A stretch of DNA of 64,000 bases from Oenococcus kitaharae DSM 17330 (lineage in GTDB: Bacteria > Bacillota > Bacilli > Lactobacillales > Lactobacillaceae). The stretch covers positions 779,190 through 843,189 of the forward strand of contig NZ_CM001398.1 of assembly GCF_000241055.1 (NCBI RefSeq), read 5' to 3'. Position 1 is the first letter of the stretch, and every line of letters starts with the position of its first letter. The notes under the pieces are model-generated. The model made no database searches and was not told the DNA's origin. It saw only the letters and a list, made by a program, of their open reading frames with translations. A program made the position numbers and the translations under genes. Shown here one piece after another: positions 1-8,757 of the stretch.

Positions 1-275
1 ATCACTTGGAAAAGATCTTCGCGCAGATCGCTGCCGCTAAGGGTTACTTCATCCACTTTACCGTTGTTTTCCCGGCGAATTTGGTCTTGGAGTGCGGCTA
101 AAGCCAGTTCAAAAGGTGTCTTCCAGCGACGATAAATAACCGGTTTGCTGGTTGCAGCCTGCTGAGCGACTCGCTCAAATGTTAAAGCCCGAAATCCATC
201 TTCATTAATAATTTTTCGTGCGGTAATAAATATATCTTTTTCTAGTTCCTGCCCGCGTCGTCTTTTTTCAGCCAT
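1..275 (-). CDS. TetR/AcrR family repressor, partial (C-terminus outside window)
   Basis: Reading the minus strand from an ATG at 275 gives a protein starting MAEKRRRGQELEKDIF that runs off the window edge after 91 residues. The N-terminal part has the TetR helix-turn-helix layout, with ITARKIINEDGF, LTFERVAQQAA and TSKPVIYRRW, the last being the recognition helix with its usual Y-RRW ending. The ligand-binding C-terminal domain is not in the window. It is divergent from the drug-exporter gene at 384, and the 108-base gap holds two copies of a 22-base near-palindrome. This is the usual layout of a local repressor controlling an efflux pump and itself. Family is clear; the ligand is unknown. 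Confidence 0.88.
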   Translation of the reverse strand, partial: MAEKRRRGQELEKDIFITARKIINEDGFRALTFERVAQQAATSKPVIYRRWKTPFELALAALQDQIRRENNGKVDEVTLSGSDLREDLFQV

Positions 276-285
276 AATTTTCCTA

Positions 286-366
286 TTAAGAAACTTTAAG
301 TATCTTATTGACTTTCCGTCCTAAGAGTAATATAACATTTCTTGTTAAGAAACTTTTAGTATCTTA
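286..366. promoter_or_regulatory. Paired TetR-type operators between repressor and exporter
   Basis: Two 22-base direct copies, 286-307 and 345-366, differ at one position. Both begin TTAAGAAACTTT and end GTATCTTA. Each is an imperfect inverted repeat (TAAGAAAC against GTATCTTA), as expected of a dimeric TetR operator. The copies start 59 bases apart and bracket the exporter promoter. That they bind the adjacent repressor is inference. Confidence 0.75.
308..336 (+). promoter_or_regulatory. Exporter promoter
   Basis: TTGACT at 308-313 and TATAAC at 331-336 are separated by exactly 17 bases. The -35 box abuts the left operator copy, and the transcript start would lie just before the right copy, so a repressor on both sites would occlude the promoter. 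Confidence 0.75.
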
Positions 367-383
367 AACAAAAAGGAGACATC

Positions 384-1865
384 ATGCAGAAAAGAGAAAA
401 TACCATTTCCAAATCCACGATGGTAACTGCTTGGATTTTGGTTTTGGGAGCGATTGCACCTTTATTAGATTCGACAATGGTGAATATCGCAATTCATAGC
501 CTGGTTAAAAATTTGAACAGCTCAATTTCAACCATACAGTGGACTATTACAGGTTATGTGTTAGCGACAGGAATAGCTGTCCCTTTTTCCAGCTGGTTGT
601 TAAACAAATTTGATGGCAAATTTGTTTTTGTATCCGGTGAAATACTATTTGTCCTGGGTTCTATTCTTTCAGCTTTAGCTGGCAACGCACAATTTTTAAT
701 TGGCGCGCGCTTAGTGCAAGGATTTGCTGGCGGCATTATCATGCCTTTATTGACGACTTTACTGGTTCAAACGGCTGGTCAAAAAGTTATGGGGCAAATG
801 ATGGCAACTGTTGGGCTGCCGATTATTCTAGGGCCTTTGGTGGGGCCGGTAATTGGCGGCGTCATTATTCGATATTTATCTTGGCAGTGGATTTTTTGGG
901 TTAATGTCCCTGTAGCACTGATTGCGATCATTTTGATTCTGTTAAAAATGCCGAATTACCCGGCACAAAATAAATCGGCCAAAATGGATTTTGTCGGTAT
1001 ATTTTTCATTGCTGCAGCGACAACGAGTATTATTTATGCGATTGTGCGTGCAGCACGAGATGCCAGTTTCTTAAATCAAAGCACGCTCTGGTTCATGGGC
1101 TTGGGCCTGATTTTATTGCTTTTGTACTTAGCTTGGGCCTTTCGGCTCAAAGAAAAAGCTGTTTTGCCTCTCAGTTTATTTAAATATCGTTCGTTTAATG
1201 GATCGGTGCTTGGGTTATTAATTGCTGGCACTGTTTTAAATGGCGCTATGCTGGTATTACCTTTGTTTTTTCAAAACATCCGCGGTATGAGCGTGATGGC
1301 AGCCGGGCTGGCTCTGATTCCACAAGGCATTGGTATGCTGGTCTCTAGGACGCTCACTGGCAGATTAACGGATAAGATCGGAGCTAAGTATGTGGTTTTA
1401 GCGAGTCTGGTGGTCACTTTTGCCGGTACAATTCCTTTTTATTGGATTGATGGCCAAACGCCATATTGGCTGATCGCTTTTGTTCTTTTAATTAGAGGAA
1501 TCGGTGCTGGCGGTATCTTGATGCCTCTAATGGCTGACTCGTATACAGGTATGGAGGGCCGATTCATTCCGGCCGCTTCGATTGGTTCGCGTACCATTCA
1601 AAACATTGGCAGTGCCTTTGGATCGGCGATTGTCACGACCTTAATGACGGCTTACTCGCACACTCAGATAAAACAATTCAAAGTGAATTTAGCGAATGGC
1701 CACTTTCAAATGAAACCGTTAAAGATGCACCAATTTATTCTGCAGCACTTGGATTTGATCCAAGCACATTCCTTTCAGTATGCCTTTCTGTGCATTGCGA
1801 TCGCTGCTTTATTAATTGCTTTGCCATGTATTCTTTTAACCAACAGAATGAAGAGCGACAAATGA
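384..1865 (+). CDS. MFS multidrug exporter, DHA2 (EmrB/QacA, 14-TMS) family
   Basis: A 493-residue polytopic membrane protein with about 14 hydrophobic segments, predicted to expel drugs or toxic compounds by proton antiport. Family marks include the N-terminal LDSTMVNIAI segment (D1-type motif of DHA2 members), the loop after TM2 (WLLNKFDGKF), and a TM5 motif with GPLVGPVIGG (motif C, typical of antiporters). AAAGGAG lies 7 bases before the ATG. The gene stands alone, is preceded by the paired operators and followed by a terminator at 1898. The neighbouring TetR gene suggests induction by substrate. The substrate cannot be read from sequence. Confidence 0.9.
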   Translation: MQKRENTISKSTMVTAWILVLGAIAPLLDSTMVNIAIHSLVKNLNSSISTIQWTITGYVLATGIAVPFSSWLLNKFDGKFVFVSGEILFVLGSILSALAGNAQFLIGARLVQGFAGGIIMPLLTTLLVQTAGQKVMGQMMATVGLPIILGPLVGPVIGGVIIRYLSWQWIFWVNVPVALIAIILILLKMPNYPAQNKSAKMDFVGIFFIAAATTSIIYAIVRAARDASFLNQSTLWFMGLGLILLLLYLAWAFRLKEKAVLPLSLFKYRSFNGSVLGLLIAGTVLNGAMLVLPLFFQNIRGMSVMAAGLALIPQGIGMLVSRTLTGRLTDKIGAKYVVLASLVVTFAGTIPFYWIDGQTPYWLIAFVLLIRGIGAGGILMPLMADSYTGMEGRFIPAASIGSRTIQNIGSAFGSAIVTTLMTAYSHTQIKQFKVNLANGHFQMKPLKMHQFILQHLDLIQAHSFQYAFLCIAIAALLIALPCILLTNRMKSDK

Positions 1866-1897
1866 ACGGCTTATGATGACCGTTAATGGAGTGATAA

Positions 1898-1921
1898 AAA
1901 AAGACCTCAAGCGGTCTTTTT
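1898..1921. terminator. Bidirectional intrinsic terminator
   Basis: Stem AAAAAGACC / GGTCTTTTT with a 6-base loop, flanked by T-rich tract on one strand and A-rich tract on the other. It ends the exporter transcript and, on the minus strand, the small ORF 1907-2041, whose stop codon sits in the loop. Confidence 0.8.
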
Positions 1922-2041
1922 ATTATGATTCGTTAATTTTTGTTTAGTTGTTTGCTGCTTAATTTGGTGTCGCTTCTGAACTTTTCGAAGTTTTGCCTGT
2001 TCAAGTATTTCTGCCGAAGCAGTCTTCGTATTTGTCTGCAT
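1907..2041 (-). CDS. Small basic protein, 44 aa, unknown function
   Basis: An ATG at 2041 on the minus strand is preceded by AAAGGAG with about 10 bases of spacing and opens 44 codons. The product begins MQTNTKTASAEILEQAK and is rich in Lys, Gln and Thr, with no membrane segment and a predicted strongly basic, probably helical character (ILEQAKLRKVQKRHQIKQQ). The good ribosome site and the stop placed inside a bidirectional terminator support a real gene. I do not recognise a family; it may be an RNA- or DNA-associated small protein, but that is only suggested by charge. Confidence 0.5.
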   Translation of the reverse strand: MQTNTKTASAEILEQAKLRKVQKRHQIKQQTTKQKLTNHNKKTA

Positions 2042-2211
2042 AATTGATTTGACTCCTTTATTCATCAACTCAAAGCCAGACAACAGTATAACAAGCCGAA
2101 ATTAAACCATGATTAAGATCTGTGAAGTCACGATATCTCGTTTGCGCTGTTCGCCTGACGCCCAGGTATAAAATTAAGCTAATGCGATTAATAAAGTAGA
2201 GGCAAACAGTC

Positions 2212-3180
2212 ATGAAAATAGTCCTTTTAGATGGTTATGCTTTAAATCACGATCTTGATTGGCAGCAACTAGATCAGCTGGGAGAGCTTGACCATTATGA
2301 TCGAACGGCCGTTAATAATAATGAAGAAATTCTCCAAAGAATCGGTCAAGCAGAGATTGTTCTGACACATAAAACGCCTTTAAACGACCGGGTGATTAGC
2401 CAGGCGCCCCGATTGCGCTACATCGGTATTATGGGAACGGGCTATGATGTTGTCGATATTCAGAGTGCTGATCGTAATCATGTTGCCGTGACGAATGTGC
2501 CCACTTACGCCACTGATGCGGTGGCGCAATTTACTTTTGCCTTATTGCTTGAAGTGGCGAGCCAAGTAGGCCTGCATAACCGTTTGGTACACGAAGACAA
2601 ATGGCTGTGCGTCCCTAATTTTACTTTCTGGGAACGGCCTTTATTCGAGCTGCAGGGCAAGACTTTGGGGCTGATCGGTTATGGCCATATTGCAAAAAAA
2701 GTTGCCGAACTGGGGCACGCTTTTGCCATGAAAGTCATTTTTTACAATCATCGCCCGAAAAAAGACCACCCATCATGGGCTGGACAGGTGGATTTGGATG
2801 AGCTGTTGACAAGGTCCGATGTCATCAGCCTGCATACTATCCAGACCCCGGATACAGTTAATTTAATCGATCGCAGCAGCCTGAAAAAAATGAAAAAGAG
2901 CGCGATTTTGTTAAACACAGCACGTGGCAAACTCGTGAACGAAACTGATCTCGCTAAGGCGCTGAATCGGGGAGATATTTATGCTTTTGCTACTGATGTC
3001 GTCGGCACTGAACCAATTAGTGCTGATAATCCCTTGCTGAAAGCTAAAAATTGCTACATCACGCCGCATATTGCTTGGGCACCCTTTGAGACCCGAAAGA
3101 GGTTGCTGGATATCACTGTTAGTAACTTGACCAATTACTTGGCTGGCAAGCCAAGTAATCTTGTGCATTTTTATAAGTAA
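2212..3180 (+). CDS. D-2-hydroxyacid dehydrogenase (NAD-binding)
   Basis: 322 residues with the two-domain fold of D-isomer-specific 2-hydroxyacid dehydrogenases. The nucleotide-binding motif is GLIGYGHIA (from residue 153), and the catalytic triad is R238 (NTARGKLVNE), E267 (GTEPIS) and H286 (TPHIAWAP). It would reduce a 2-keto acid such as hydroxypyruvate or glyoxylate with NAD(P)H. The HIAWA motif is closer to glycerate dehydrogenase-type members than to D-lactate dehydrogenase; the canonical D-LDH of this window is at 58270. A weak AGAGG lies before the ATG and a TATAAA at 2167-2172 is a possible -10 box. Substrate unassigned. Confidence 0.88.
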   Translation: MKIVLLDGYALNHDLDWQQLDQLGELDHYDRTAVNNNEEILQRIGQAEIVLTHKTPLNDRVISQAPRLRYIGIMGTGYDVVDIQSADRNHVAVTNVPTYATDAVAQFTFALLLEVASQVGLHNRLVHEDKWLCVPNFTFWERPLFELQGKTLGLIGYGHIAKKVAELGHAFAMKVIFYNHRPKKDHPSWAGQVDLDELLTRSDVISLHTIQTPDTVNLIDRSSLKKMKKSAILLNTARGKLVNETDLAKALNRGDIYAFATDVVGTEPISADNPLLKAKNCYITPHIAWAPFETRKRLLDITVSNLTNYLAGKPSNLVHFYK

Positions 3181-3288
3181 AAAAAGACATTTGACTTGTA
3201 ACACCAATCATTAACACATGTTTTGTCAGCAGCCGGCGCTGCAAAAATACGCACAAAAGCACAAACTTATCGGGTGAGGATAAACAGA

Positions 3289-4995
3289 ATGCCTTTTAGA
3301 CAAGCACACAAAAGAAAAATACCTGGCAGCATGGACATGACGATCATCGTTATTTTAGTTTTTCTGCTGGTTTTTAATTGGTTGGCAAATTTTCTGTTCC
3401 AATTCGCTAATCAATTGATGCCACAGATAGACCATATTTTGAGTTGGCCTTTAAGCAACTGGCTTAATTTATTTTTAGGCTTAGCTTGCTATATCCTCAT
3501 CTGGCTGGCTTTTGTTTGGTCAATCCAATTGTTCTTTTTTTATTTTCTTGCCATTAAGCATCGCAATACCCGCTGGTCTGGCATGCGGCTGCGATATTTT
3601 CATCCAGGCCTGCACATGATGTGCTTGTGGCTATTGTTAGCTGCCTTACCCTTAGCAAACATTGGTTATAAATTGCCTTTGGCAACTTTGATTAAACTGC
3701 CTGATTTTATCATTCAGCCATTTGCTGGCAACATTTTTCTGATAGCTGCTATTTTATTAGGTCTGATATGTTTTTGGCTATTCACGATCAAATTTCTTCA
3801 GGTCATTCCGGCTGTGATGTCGGGCCAGTCTTTCTTTCAAGCTCTCCGATATAGCTGGAAAGAGATGCCGACTAAAAAAATCCTTCATTTGTGTTTGATA
3901 TTATTTATCAATGTCATCGTGCTGTCTGTCATAACAGGAATTGTGTTTGCCGTCCAGACTCTCGTTGATCACTTGGTATTTTTATCGGCCCGCCTGTTTG
4001 CTAATAGCCTGATGATTTTATTCACAGCTATTTTATATGCTGCGACTTATGAATTGCTGAAAAATATTTTTAAACAATCTTTTCCTGTCGAAAATCATTT
4101 TCTTTATCAGAAACGCCGCCCTCGTATTTCTTTTCAGCAAGCCGCTGCAGCTGTCTTGGCTACGGTCGCTGTTGGCGCGGCTTCTTGTCTATTAGCTGAT
4201 AATTTCTTTCCCCGACTGGACAGAATACCTCTTGTAATCTCACATAAAGGTTCCAATGGCAATAACGGTGTGCCAAACAGCCTGCAAAGCCTCGTATCAA
4301 CGGTGCGTGTTAAGCCTGACTACATCGAATTAGATGTTCACTATACAAAGGATCACCAATTTGTTGTAGTGCACGATGATAACCTGAAGACTTTGACTGG
4401 CCACAAATTGCAAGCTGAGCATGTGACTTTAAAGCGATTGAAGAGGCTTACGATGACCTACCGTGGTCATAAAGCGAAAATGGTTTCTTTGCGCGAATAC
4501 ATGAATCGCGCCCAAGACCATCAGCAAAAATTACTCGTCGAGATTAAAACACCACCCATGGTGCAACAGTCTTCGACCTTGACAAAAACTTTCTTGCGTC
4601 AGTATGGCAGTGCTTTGCTTCGACATGGTGATTTATTGCATTCTTTGAACCAGAATGTGATGCGTCAGATCCACACGAAGCAGCCACGCTTAAAAGTTGG
4701 CTTTATTGTTTCTTATAATACGGAGTCTTTGCCAGGAGGAGACAACAATTTTTATACGACCGAGTACAGTACTTTGAATAATATGCTCGTGAAAAAGATT
4801 CACAGACAGCATAAACGTATTTTTGCTTGGACGGCCAATGATCGACAAGCTATGCAGTGGCTCAGTGTCATGAATGTGGACAGCATTATTACGGATTATC
4901 CACAAAGACTGAAAAGCATTCTAGCGGCCCCCAGGCGTCTATCATACAATCAAGCCTTGTTGCGTTATATGCTGACTATTCGCCAAGTGTATTAA
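3289..4995 (+). CDS. Membrane-anchored glycerophosphodiester phosphodiesterase
   Basis: The protein joins an N-terminal polytopic domain (about eight hydrophobic segments, residues 15-310, GPDPase_memb type) to a GDPD domain. The catalytic region has HKG at 319-321, IELDV with E347 and D349, and VVHDDNL with H362, the metal and acid-base residues of GlpQ-like enzymes; it ends with TDYPQRL. It probably hydrolyses glycerophosphodiesters or lipoteichoic-acid-derived glycerophosphate at the outer face of the membrane. I chose the ATG at 3289 because GGGTGAGGA lies 9 bases upstream; an in-frame TTG at 3223 would add 22 unsupported residues. It follows the dehydrogenase by about 100 bases without a clear terminator. 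Confidence 0.85.
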   Translation: MPFRQAHKRKIPGSMDMTIIVILVFLLVFNWLANFLFQFANQLMPQIDHILSWPLSNWLNLFLGLACYILIWLAFVWSIQLFFFYFLAIKHRNTRWSGMRLRYFHPGLHMMCLWLLLAALPLANIGYKLPLATLIKLPDFIIQPFAGNIFLIAAILLGLICFWLFTIKFLQVIPAVMSGQSFFQALRYSWKEMPTKKILHLCLILFINVIVLSVITGIVFAVQTLVDHLVFLSARLFANSLMILFTAILYAATYELLKNIFKQSFPVENHFLYQKRRPRISFQQAAAAVLATVAVGAASCLLADNFFPRLDRIPLVISHKGSNGNNGVPNSLQSLVSTVRVKPDYIELDVHYTKDHQFVVVHDDNLKTLTGHKLQAEHVTLKRLKRLTMTYRGHKAKMVSLREYMNRAQDHQQKLLVEIKTPPMVQQSSTLTKTFLRQYGSALLRHGDLLHSLNQNVMRQIHTKQPRLKVGFIVSYNTESLPGGDNNFYTTEYSTLNNMLVKKIHRQHKRIFAWTANDRQAMQWLSVMNVDSIITDYPQRLKSILAAPRRLSYNQALLRYMLTIRQVY

Positions 4996-5019
4996 TTAGG
5001 TGTATTTTTATTCTTAGAC

Positions 5020-6813
5020 ATGGCAAAAAGAAAATCTCTAACAAAATATTTGGGCCTGTATTTTAAAAGTCTGCTGCTTTTTTGGCGGGCTGATAAACTC
5101 GATAGCAGTATTTTAATTTTAGTCATTCCGTTAAAAGCGCTGATACCGTCACTGCTGACTTTTTTTGCCCAAGAGATGCTCAATCAGCTGAGTGTTGGCC
5201 GTTTAAACTATGAAAATTTCTTATTTTGGGGAATTAGTTTTTTTGTCTCTTTGATCACGATTCCGTTGGCAACTAATGTTCAGGGAGTTTTGACAGACCG
5301 CTTGATTGCTTTTGTGAATACGAGCCTCATGAACAAGACGAAAGAACTGCAAGGCTTGGCTAACTTTGAAGATGCTGATTTTTACGATCAGGTTCAAGTC
5401 ATTAATTCGCAAAGTTCTTGGCGGCCGGTTAACTTGATTGTGTTTGGAACCAGCGTGATTAGCAGCTTTATTACGATTGTTTCCATGGGTGTGCTGTTGG
5501 CGACTTACAACCCACTGATTGCCTTACTGATCCTGGTCTCAATGATTCCTGAGAGCTTGGTTTCATATCGTGTACAGCAAGAAGCTTTTGAAACAATGGT
5601 CGGTGCAAGCAGTGACGCGAGAAAAATGCAGTACGCCAGTCAAGCCGTGCTGAACAAGGACTTTACAAAAGAAATTCGCTTGTTTAATGCTTTTGACTTT
5701 TTTATTAAACGCTATCAGAGGATTTTTTGGCAGATTCATCATGCTGTTAACCAAAGAAGAGCCAAGAAAATGATTATTGCTTTAGCTTCCATGACGGTTA
5801 GCAGCTTGATCAGTATTTTGGCTCTTTTATGGTTTGTTTTCTCGATTCAGGCTGGCCGTTTTCGCGTGGGTGCCTTATTAACACTTACCAGCGCGATTGG
5901 TTATATCGCCGAGAATATTTTTTCAATGATCGAAGACAGCAGCTTGCTGTATGACACTTTGCTCTACATGGAGAAGTATTTTAATTTCCTGAAAAGCAGC
6001 GATACGATCGATAAAAGAGGCACAACCAAAGTCGGCACAGTCAAAGGCATCAGTTTCAAACATGTTAGTTTTACTTATCCTCATAGTCCGCGGCCCGCTC
6101 TGAACGATGTGAATTTCGATGTGACTAAAGGCCAGAAAATTGCGATTGTCGGCGAAAATGGTTCCGGTAAAACAACTTTGATGAAATTGCTGCTGCGTTT
6201 TTATGATCCTAATCAAGGCCATATTCAATTGAATGGCCAGACCGTCCAAGAATTTGATTTATTCAGTTATCGTTCTTTGTTTTCAGCCGTATTTCAAGAT
6301 TATGCGAAGTTTTCACTGACGGTCAAAGAAAATATTGCCATCTCAGACCTGGACAAACAAGATGACAGTCAGGCTTTAATTGACGCCATGAAAATATCTG
6401 GCTTTGATCCAAATAAGGGTGTATCGGAAAGCTCCTTGCTCGATGTGCAGCTGGGTAAAGAATATGAAAATGGCACTGAGCTGTCTGGCGGAGAGTGGCA
6501 AAAATTAGCTTTGGCCAGGGGCATTTTTGCCAATCGGCAAATCTTAATTCTCGATGAGCCGACAGCTTCGTTAGACCCGAGAAGCGAATACTCGCTGTTT
6601 CAAAAATTTGTCCGTATTGGCGCTGATAAAACTGTGTTCTTTATTACGCATCGCCTGAATTCTGTGACGATCGCTGATAAGGTCTTGGTTCTGAACAAAG
6701 GGAAAGTCGTGGCTTTTGATACGCATGAAAATCTTTTAAAAAATAATGATTATTATCGCGATTATTATTCAATTCAAAATAAAGCTTTAAAGAAAGAAGC
6801 GGATACTAAATAA
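5020..6813 (+). CDS. ABC exporter, fused membrane-ATPase half-transporter
   Basis: 597 residues: transmembrane domain (about 1-320, up to six segments) followed by an ATPase domain. Walker A GENGSGKTT begins at residue 378, the signature LSGGEWQKLALAR at about 488, Walker B ILILDEPTAS at about 508, and the switch histidine is in FFITHRL. This is a type I exporter half that must dimerise. LSGGEWQ is typical of peptide or bacteriocin exporter-like members, but the cargo is not shown. No Shine-Dalgarno precedes the ATG; TATTCT at 5009-5014 ends 5 bases before it, so a leaderless transcript is possible. Its stop codon directly abuts the stop of the convergent MFS gene. Confidence 0.87.
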   Translation: MAKRKSLTKYLGLYFKSLLLFWRADKLDSSILILVIPLKALIPSLLTFFAQEMLNQLSVGRLNYENFLFWGISFFVSLITIPLATNVQGVLTDRLIAFVNTSLMNKTKELQGLANFEDADFYDQVQVINSQSSWRPVNLIVFGTSVISSFITIVSMGVLLATYNPLIALLILVSMIPESLVSYRVQQEAFETMVGASSDARKMQYASQAVLNKDFTKEIRLFNAFDFFIKRYQRIFWQIHHAVNQRRAKKMIIALASMTVSSLISILALLWFVFSIQAGRFRVGALLTLTSAIGYIAENIFSMIEDSSLLYDTLLYMEKYFNFLKSSDTIDKRGTTKVGTVKGISFKHVSFTYPHSPRPALNDVNFDVTKGQKIAIVGENGSGKTTLMKLLLRFYDPNQGHIQLNGQTVQEFDLFSYRSLFSAVFQDYAKFSLTVKENIAISDLDKQDDSQALIDAMKISGFDPNKGVSESSLLDVQLGKEYENGTELSGGEWQKLALARGIFANRQILILDEPTASLDPRSEYSLFQKFVRIGADKTVFFITHRLNSVTIADKVLVLNKGKVVAFDTHENLLKNNDYYRDYYSIQNKALKKEADTK

Positions 6814-8094
6814 TTATTTCTGTTCCGATATTAGGGCCGTTTCCCGGTGATGATTAATTACGACAAAGGCCCAGCAGGAGAGCAGCAGCATCATAAACCC
6901 GCCAAAGATAAAGACGGCAAAAACATCTAATCGGTCAAACAAGATCCCGAAGACAATCGTTCCGGCTGGCATCAGCACTGAGCTGAGCGTCTCGTCCATG
7001 GAGAAGACGCGTCCCTGCATCTCTTCTGGGATATGCTGCTGCATGTAGACTTCAACCGGTGTGTTTGAAAATACGAGCAGGAGGCCCAGTACAAGATTAA
7101 TTGTGATAAACACTAAAGCATAAGCGGCTTTTGGCAAAGTCAACAGCGATGGCAGGCCAATCAGGGCAATGATTAAGGAAAAGACAGCCAAACTGAAGTA
7201 AGCCACTTTTAATGATTGGTTTTTCAAGGGCAGCCGGCTCAAAACCAGACCACCGAGGAACATGCCGCCAGCAAAGGCTGATTCTGTTAATCCATATTGT
7301 GTGTTGCTGAGATGTAGTCTGTCCACTAAAAAGAAAGGCAGGCCAACATTGATCGTTGCAAAGAAAAAATTGATGACGCCAGAGGATCCGGAAAACATCA
7401 GATATAATTTGTTTTCCCACAAGAATCTAAGGCCTGCCATAAAATTGGATCCGAGATGGTTTTCTGTGCCTTCAGTCTGCATGCCTTGATTGCTTATCGG
7501 ACGACGAATCTTGGTAAACTTGAGAACTAGAATTGCGATCAAGGCAACGGTTTCAAAAATCACTTCTAAATAAGCGAAGACATTTAGTGTGACAAGTGTG
7601 TACACCACAGCCCCGAGAACCGGTGCTAAAAACTCGGCCAGTGACGAAATCGACTGGTTCAGTGAATTCGCTTTTTGAAGATCATCTTTATTGAAGAGCT
7701 GCGCCAGACTTGCCTGCACGGCTGTGGTCAAAAAACCATCAGTGATCGCTAGCAAGGCAATTAAGACGACCAGTATCAGGAAATAAGCTTGTGGAAAGGC
7801 AGTGAAACAAAAAGCAAACAATAATAGCGAGATAATCGTACCAAGCTGCGATGCCACCATGATTTTTTTATGGCTATAGCTATCAACAGCGTAACCGACA
7901 AAGGGCGTCAGGCATACGCTGATTAGCGGCCCCGTGATCAAACTGACTCCCATGCCTAAGGCCGAGCCTGTTCGCCGCAGAATATACAAGCTAATCGCAA
8001 AGGAAAGCATTTCACTGCCAAAAGTACCAAAAAATTTGATAATCAAAGTCTTGGTTAGATTGTTATTTACTGGCTGCATAGACATTGATTTCAT
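6814..8094 (-). CDS. MFS efflux protein, EntS/MefA-like (12 TMS)
   Basis: 426 residues with about 12 hydrophobic helices and the MFS_3 layout: N-terminal FFGTFGSEMLSFAISLYILRRTGSALG, the motif after TM2 (FVGYAVDSYSHKKIM) and a central charged loop near residue 200. Members export macrolides, siderophores or similar compounds. The gene converges on the ABC exporter with no base between the two stop codons and no hairpin terminator, so transcripts must read into each other. No ribosome site precedes the ATG; on the minus strand TAAACT (8101-8106) ends 6 bases before it, again resembling a leaderless start. Confidence 0.85.
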   Translation of the reverse strand: MKSMSMQPVNNNLTKTLIIKFFGTFGSEMLSFAISLYILRRTGSALGMGVSLITGPLISVCLTPFVGYAVDSYSHKKIMVASQLGTIISLLLFAFCFTAFPQAYFLILVVLIALLAITDGFLTTAVQASLAQLFNKDDLQKANSLNQSISSLAEFLAPVLGAVVYTLVTLNVFAYLEVIFETVALIAILVLKFTKIRRPISNQGMQTEGTENHLGSNFMAGLRFLWENKLYLMFSGSSGVINFFFATINVGLPFFLVDRLHLSNTQYGLTESAFAGGMFLGGLVLSRLPLKNQSLKVAYFSLAVFSLIIALIGLPSLLTLPKAAYALVFITINLVLGLLLVFSNTPVEVYMQQHIPEEMQGRVFSMDETLSSVLMPAGTIVFGILFDRLDVFAVFIFGGFMMLLLSCWAFVVINHHRETALISEQK

Positions 8095-8275
8095 ACTAAC
8101 AGTTTAGTCTGCAGGAGGCATTTGGCTCGTTAATGGAGCGACTTCGTCTGTGTGCCGTGAGCCTGCGATTCAGATCATAGTTATATTCTCATTTTGAAAA
8201 AGGCCTTAATTTTAAGCATTAATTCTAAATCACTCATTTCTGTGATTCCTTCATTGATACAAATAGACTGGTTCT

Positions 8276-8620
8276 TTATCTCTTGCGATAGTTGACGAGA
8301 TCATAGCCAGCTTGTATCAGCAAGGCGATCAAAGAGACAAGGACAATGGCTAAAAAGTAATGAGGAGAGTGAGTGTTCACATGGAGTAGCAAACTAAAAA
8401 TCAGGACATTCAATAACCAAGAGAAGGCAAAAAGTAAATCATGCTCAAGCTGCTGGGCAAGACCAGCCTGGATAATCGGAAAAGCGATATTAACCGTTAA
8501 CACCGTGGCCGCACAACCCAGCTGCCAAAGGAACCAGAGCAGGTCGTTATGAATGAATAATGCCAAAAGAGCTATAAAAACGATGTAAACAATTAGAACT
8601 TGATTCCGTCGATTGTTCAT
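8276..8620 (-). CDS. Small four-TMS membrane protein, unknown
   Basis: From the ATG at 8620 the product is 114 residues with four hydrophobic segments: VLIVYIVFIALLALFI, LLWFLWQLGCAATVLTV, LLFAFSWLLNVLIFSLLL and YFLAIVLVSLIALLIQAG. An upstream in-frame TTG at 8755 would add 45 mostly polar residues but has no ribosome site. GGGAGG lies 20-odd bases before the ATG, longer than usual. It sits just downstream of the Rgg gene on the same strand and could be co-transcribed, making it a candidate immunity or sensor partner of that regulator. No family recognised. Confidence 0.6.
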   Translation of the reverse strand: MNNRRNQVLIVYIVFIALLALFIHNDLLWFLWQLGCAATVLTVNIAFPIIQAGLAQQLEHDLLFAFSWLLNVLIFSLLLHVNTHSPHYFLAIVLVSLIALLIQAGYDLVNYRKR

Positions 8621-8757
8621 CCTATTGGACGTATTATTTTTCCTCCCAGTTAAAAATTGAATTAATCGTAACTCATTATTTTTCTTTTGGAAGAAAGCTA
8701 TCTTATAGTCGTTATGTTCACCAAATTGAAAGTTTTTAACGCAAATACTACGCAATT

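Noticed and set aside
3223-3288. TTG-started 22-residue extension of the GDPD protein
   Set aside because: No ribosome site before the TTG, while GGGTGAGGA precedes the internal ATG.
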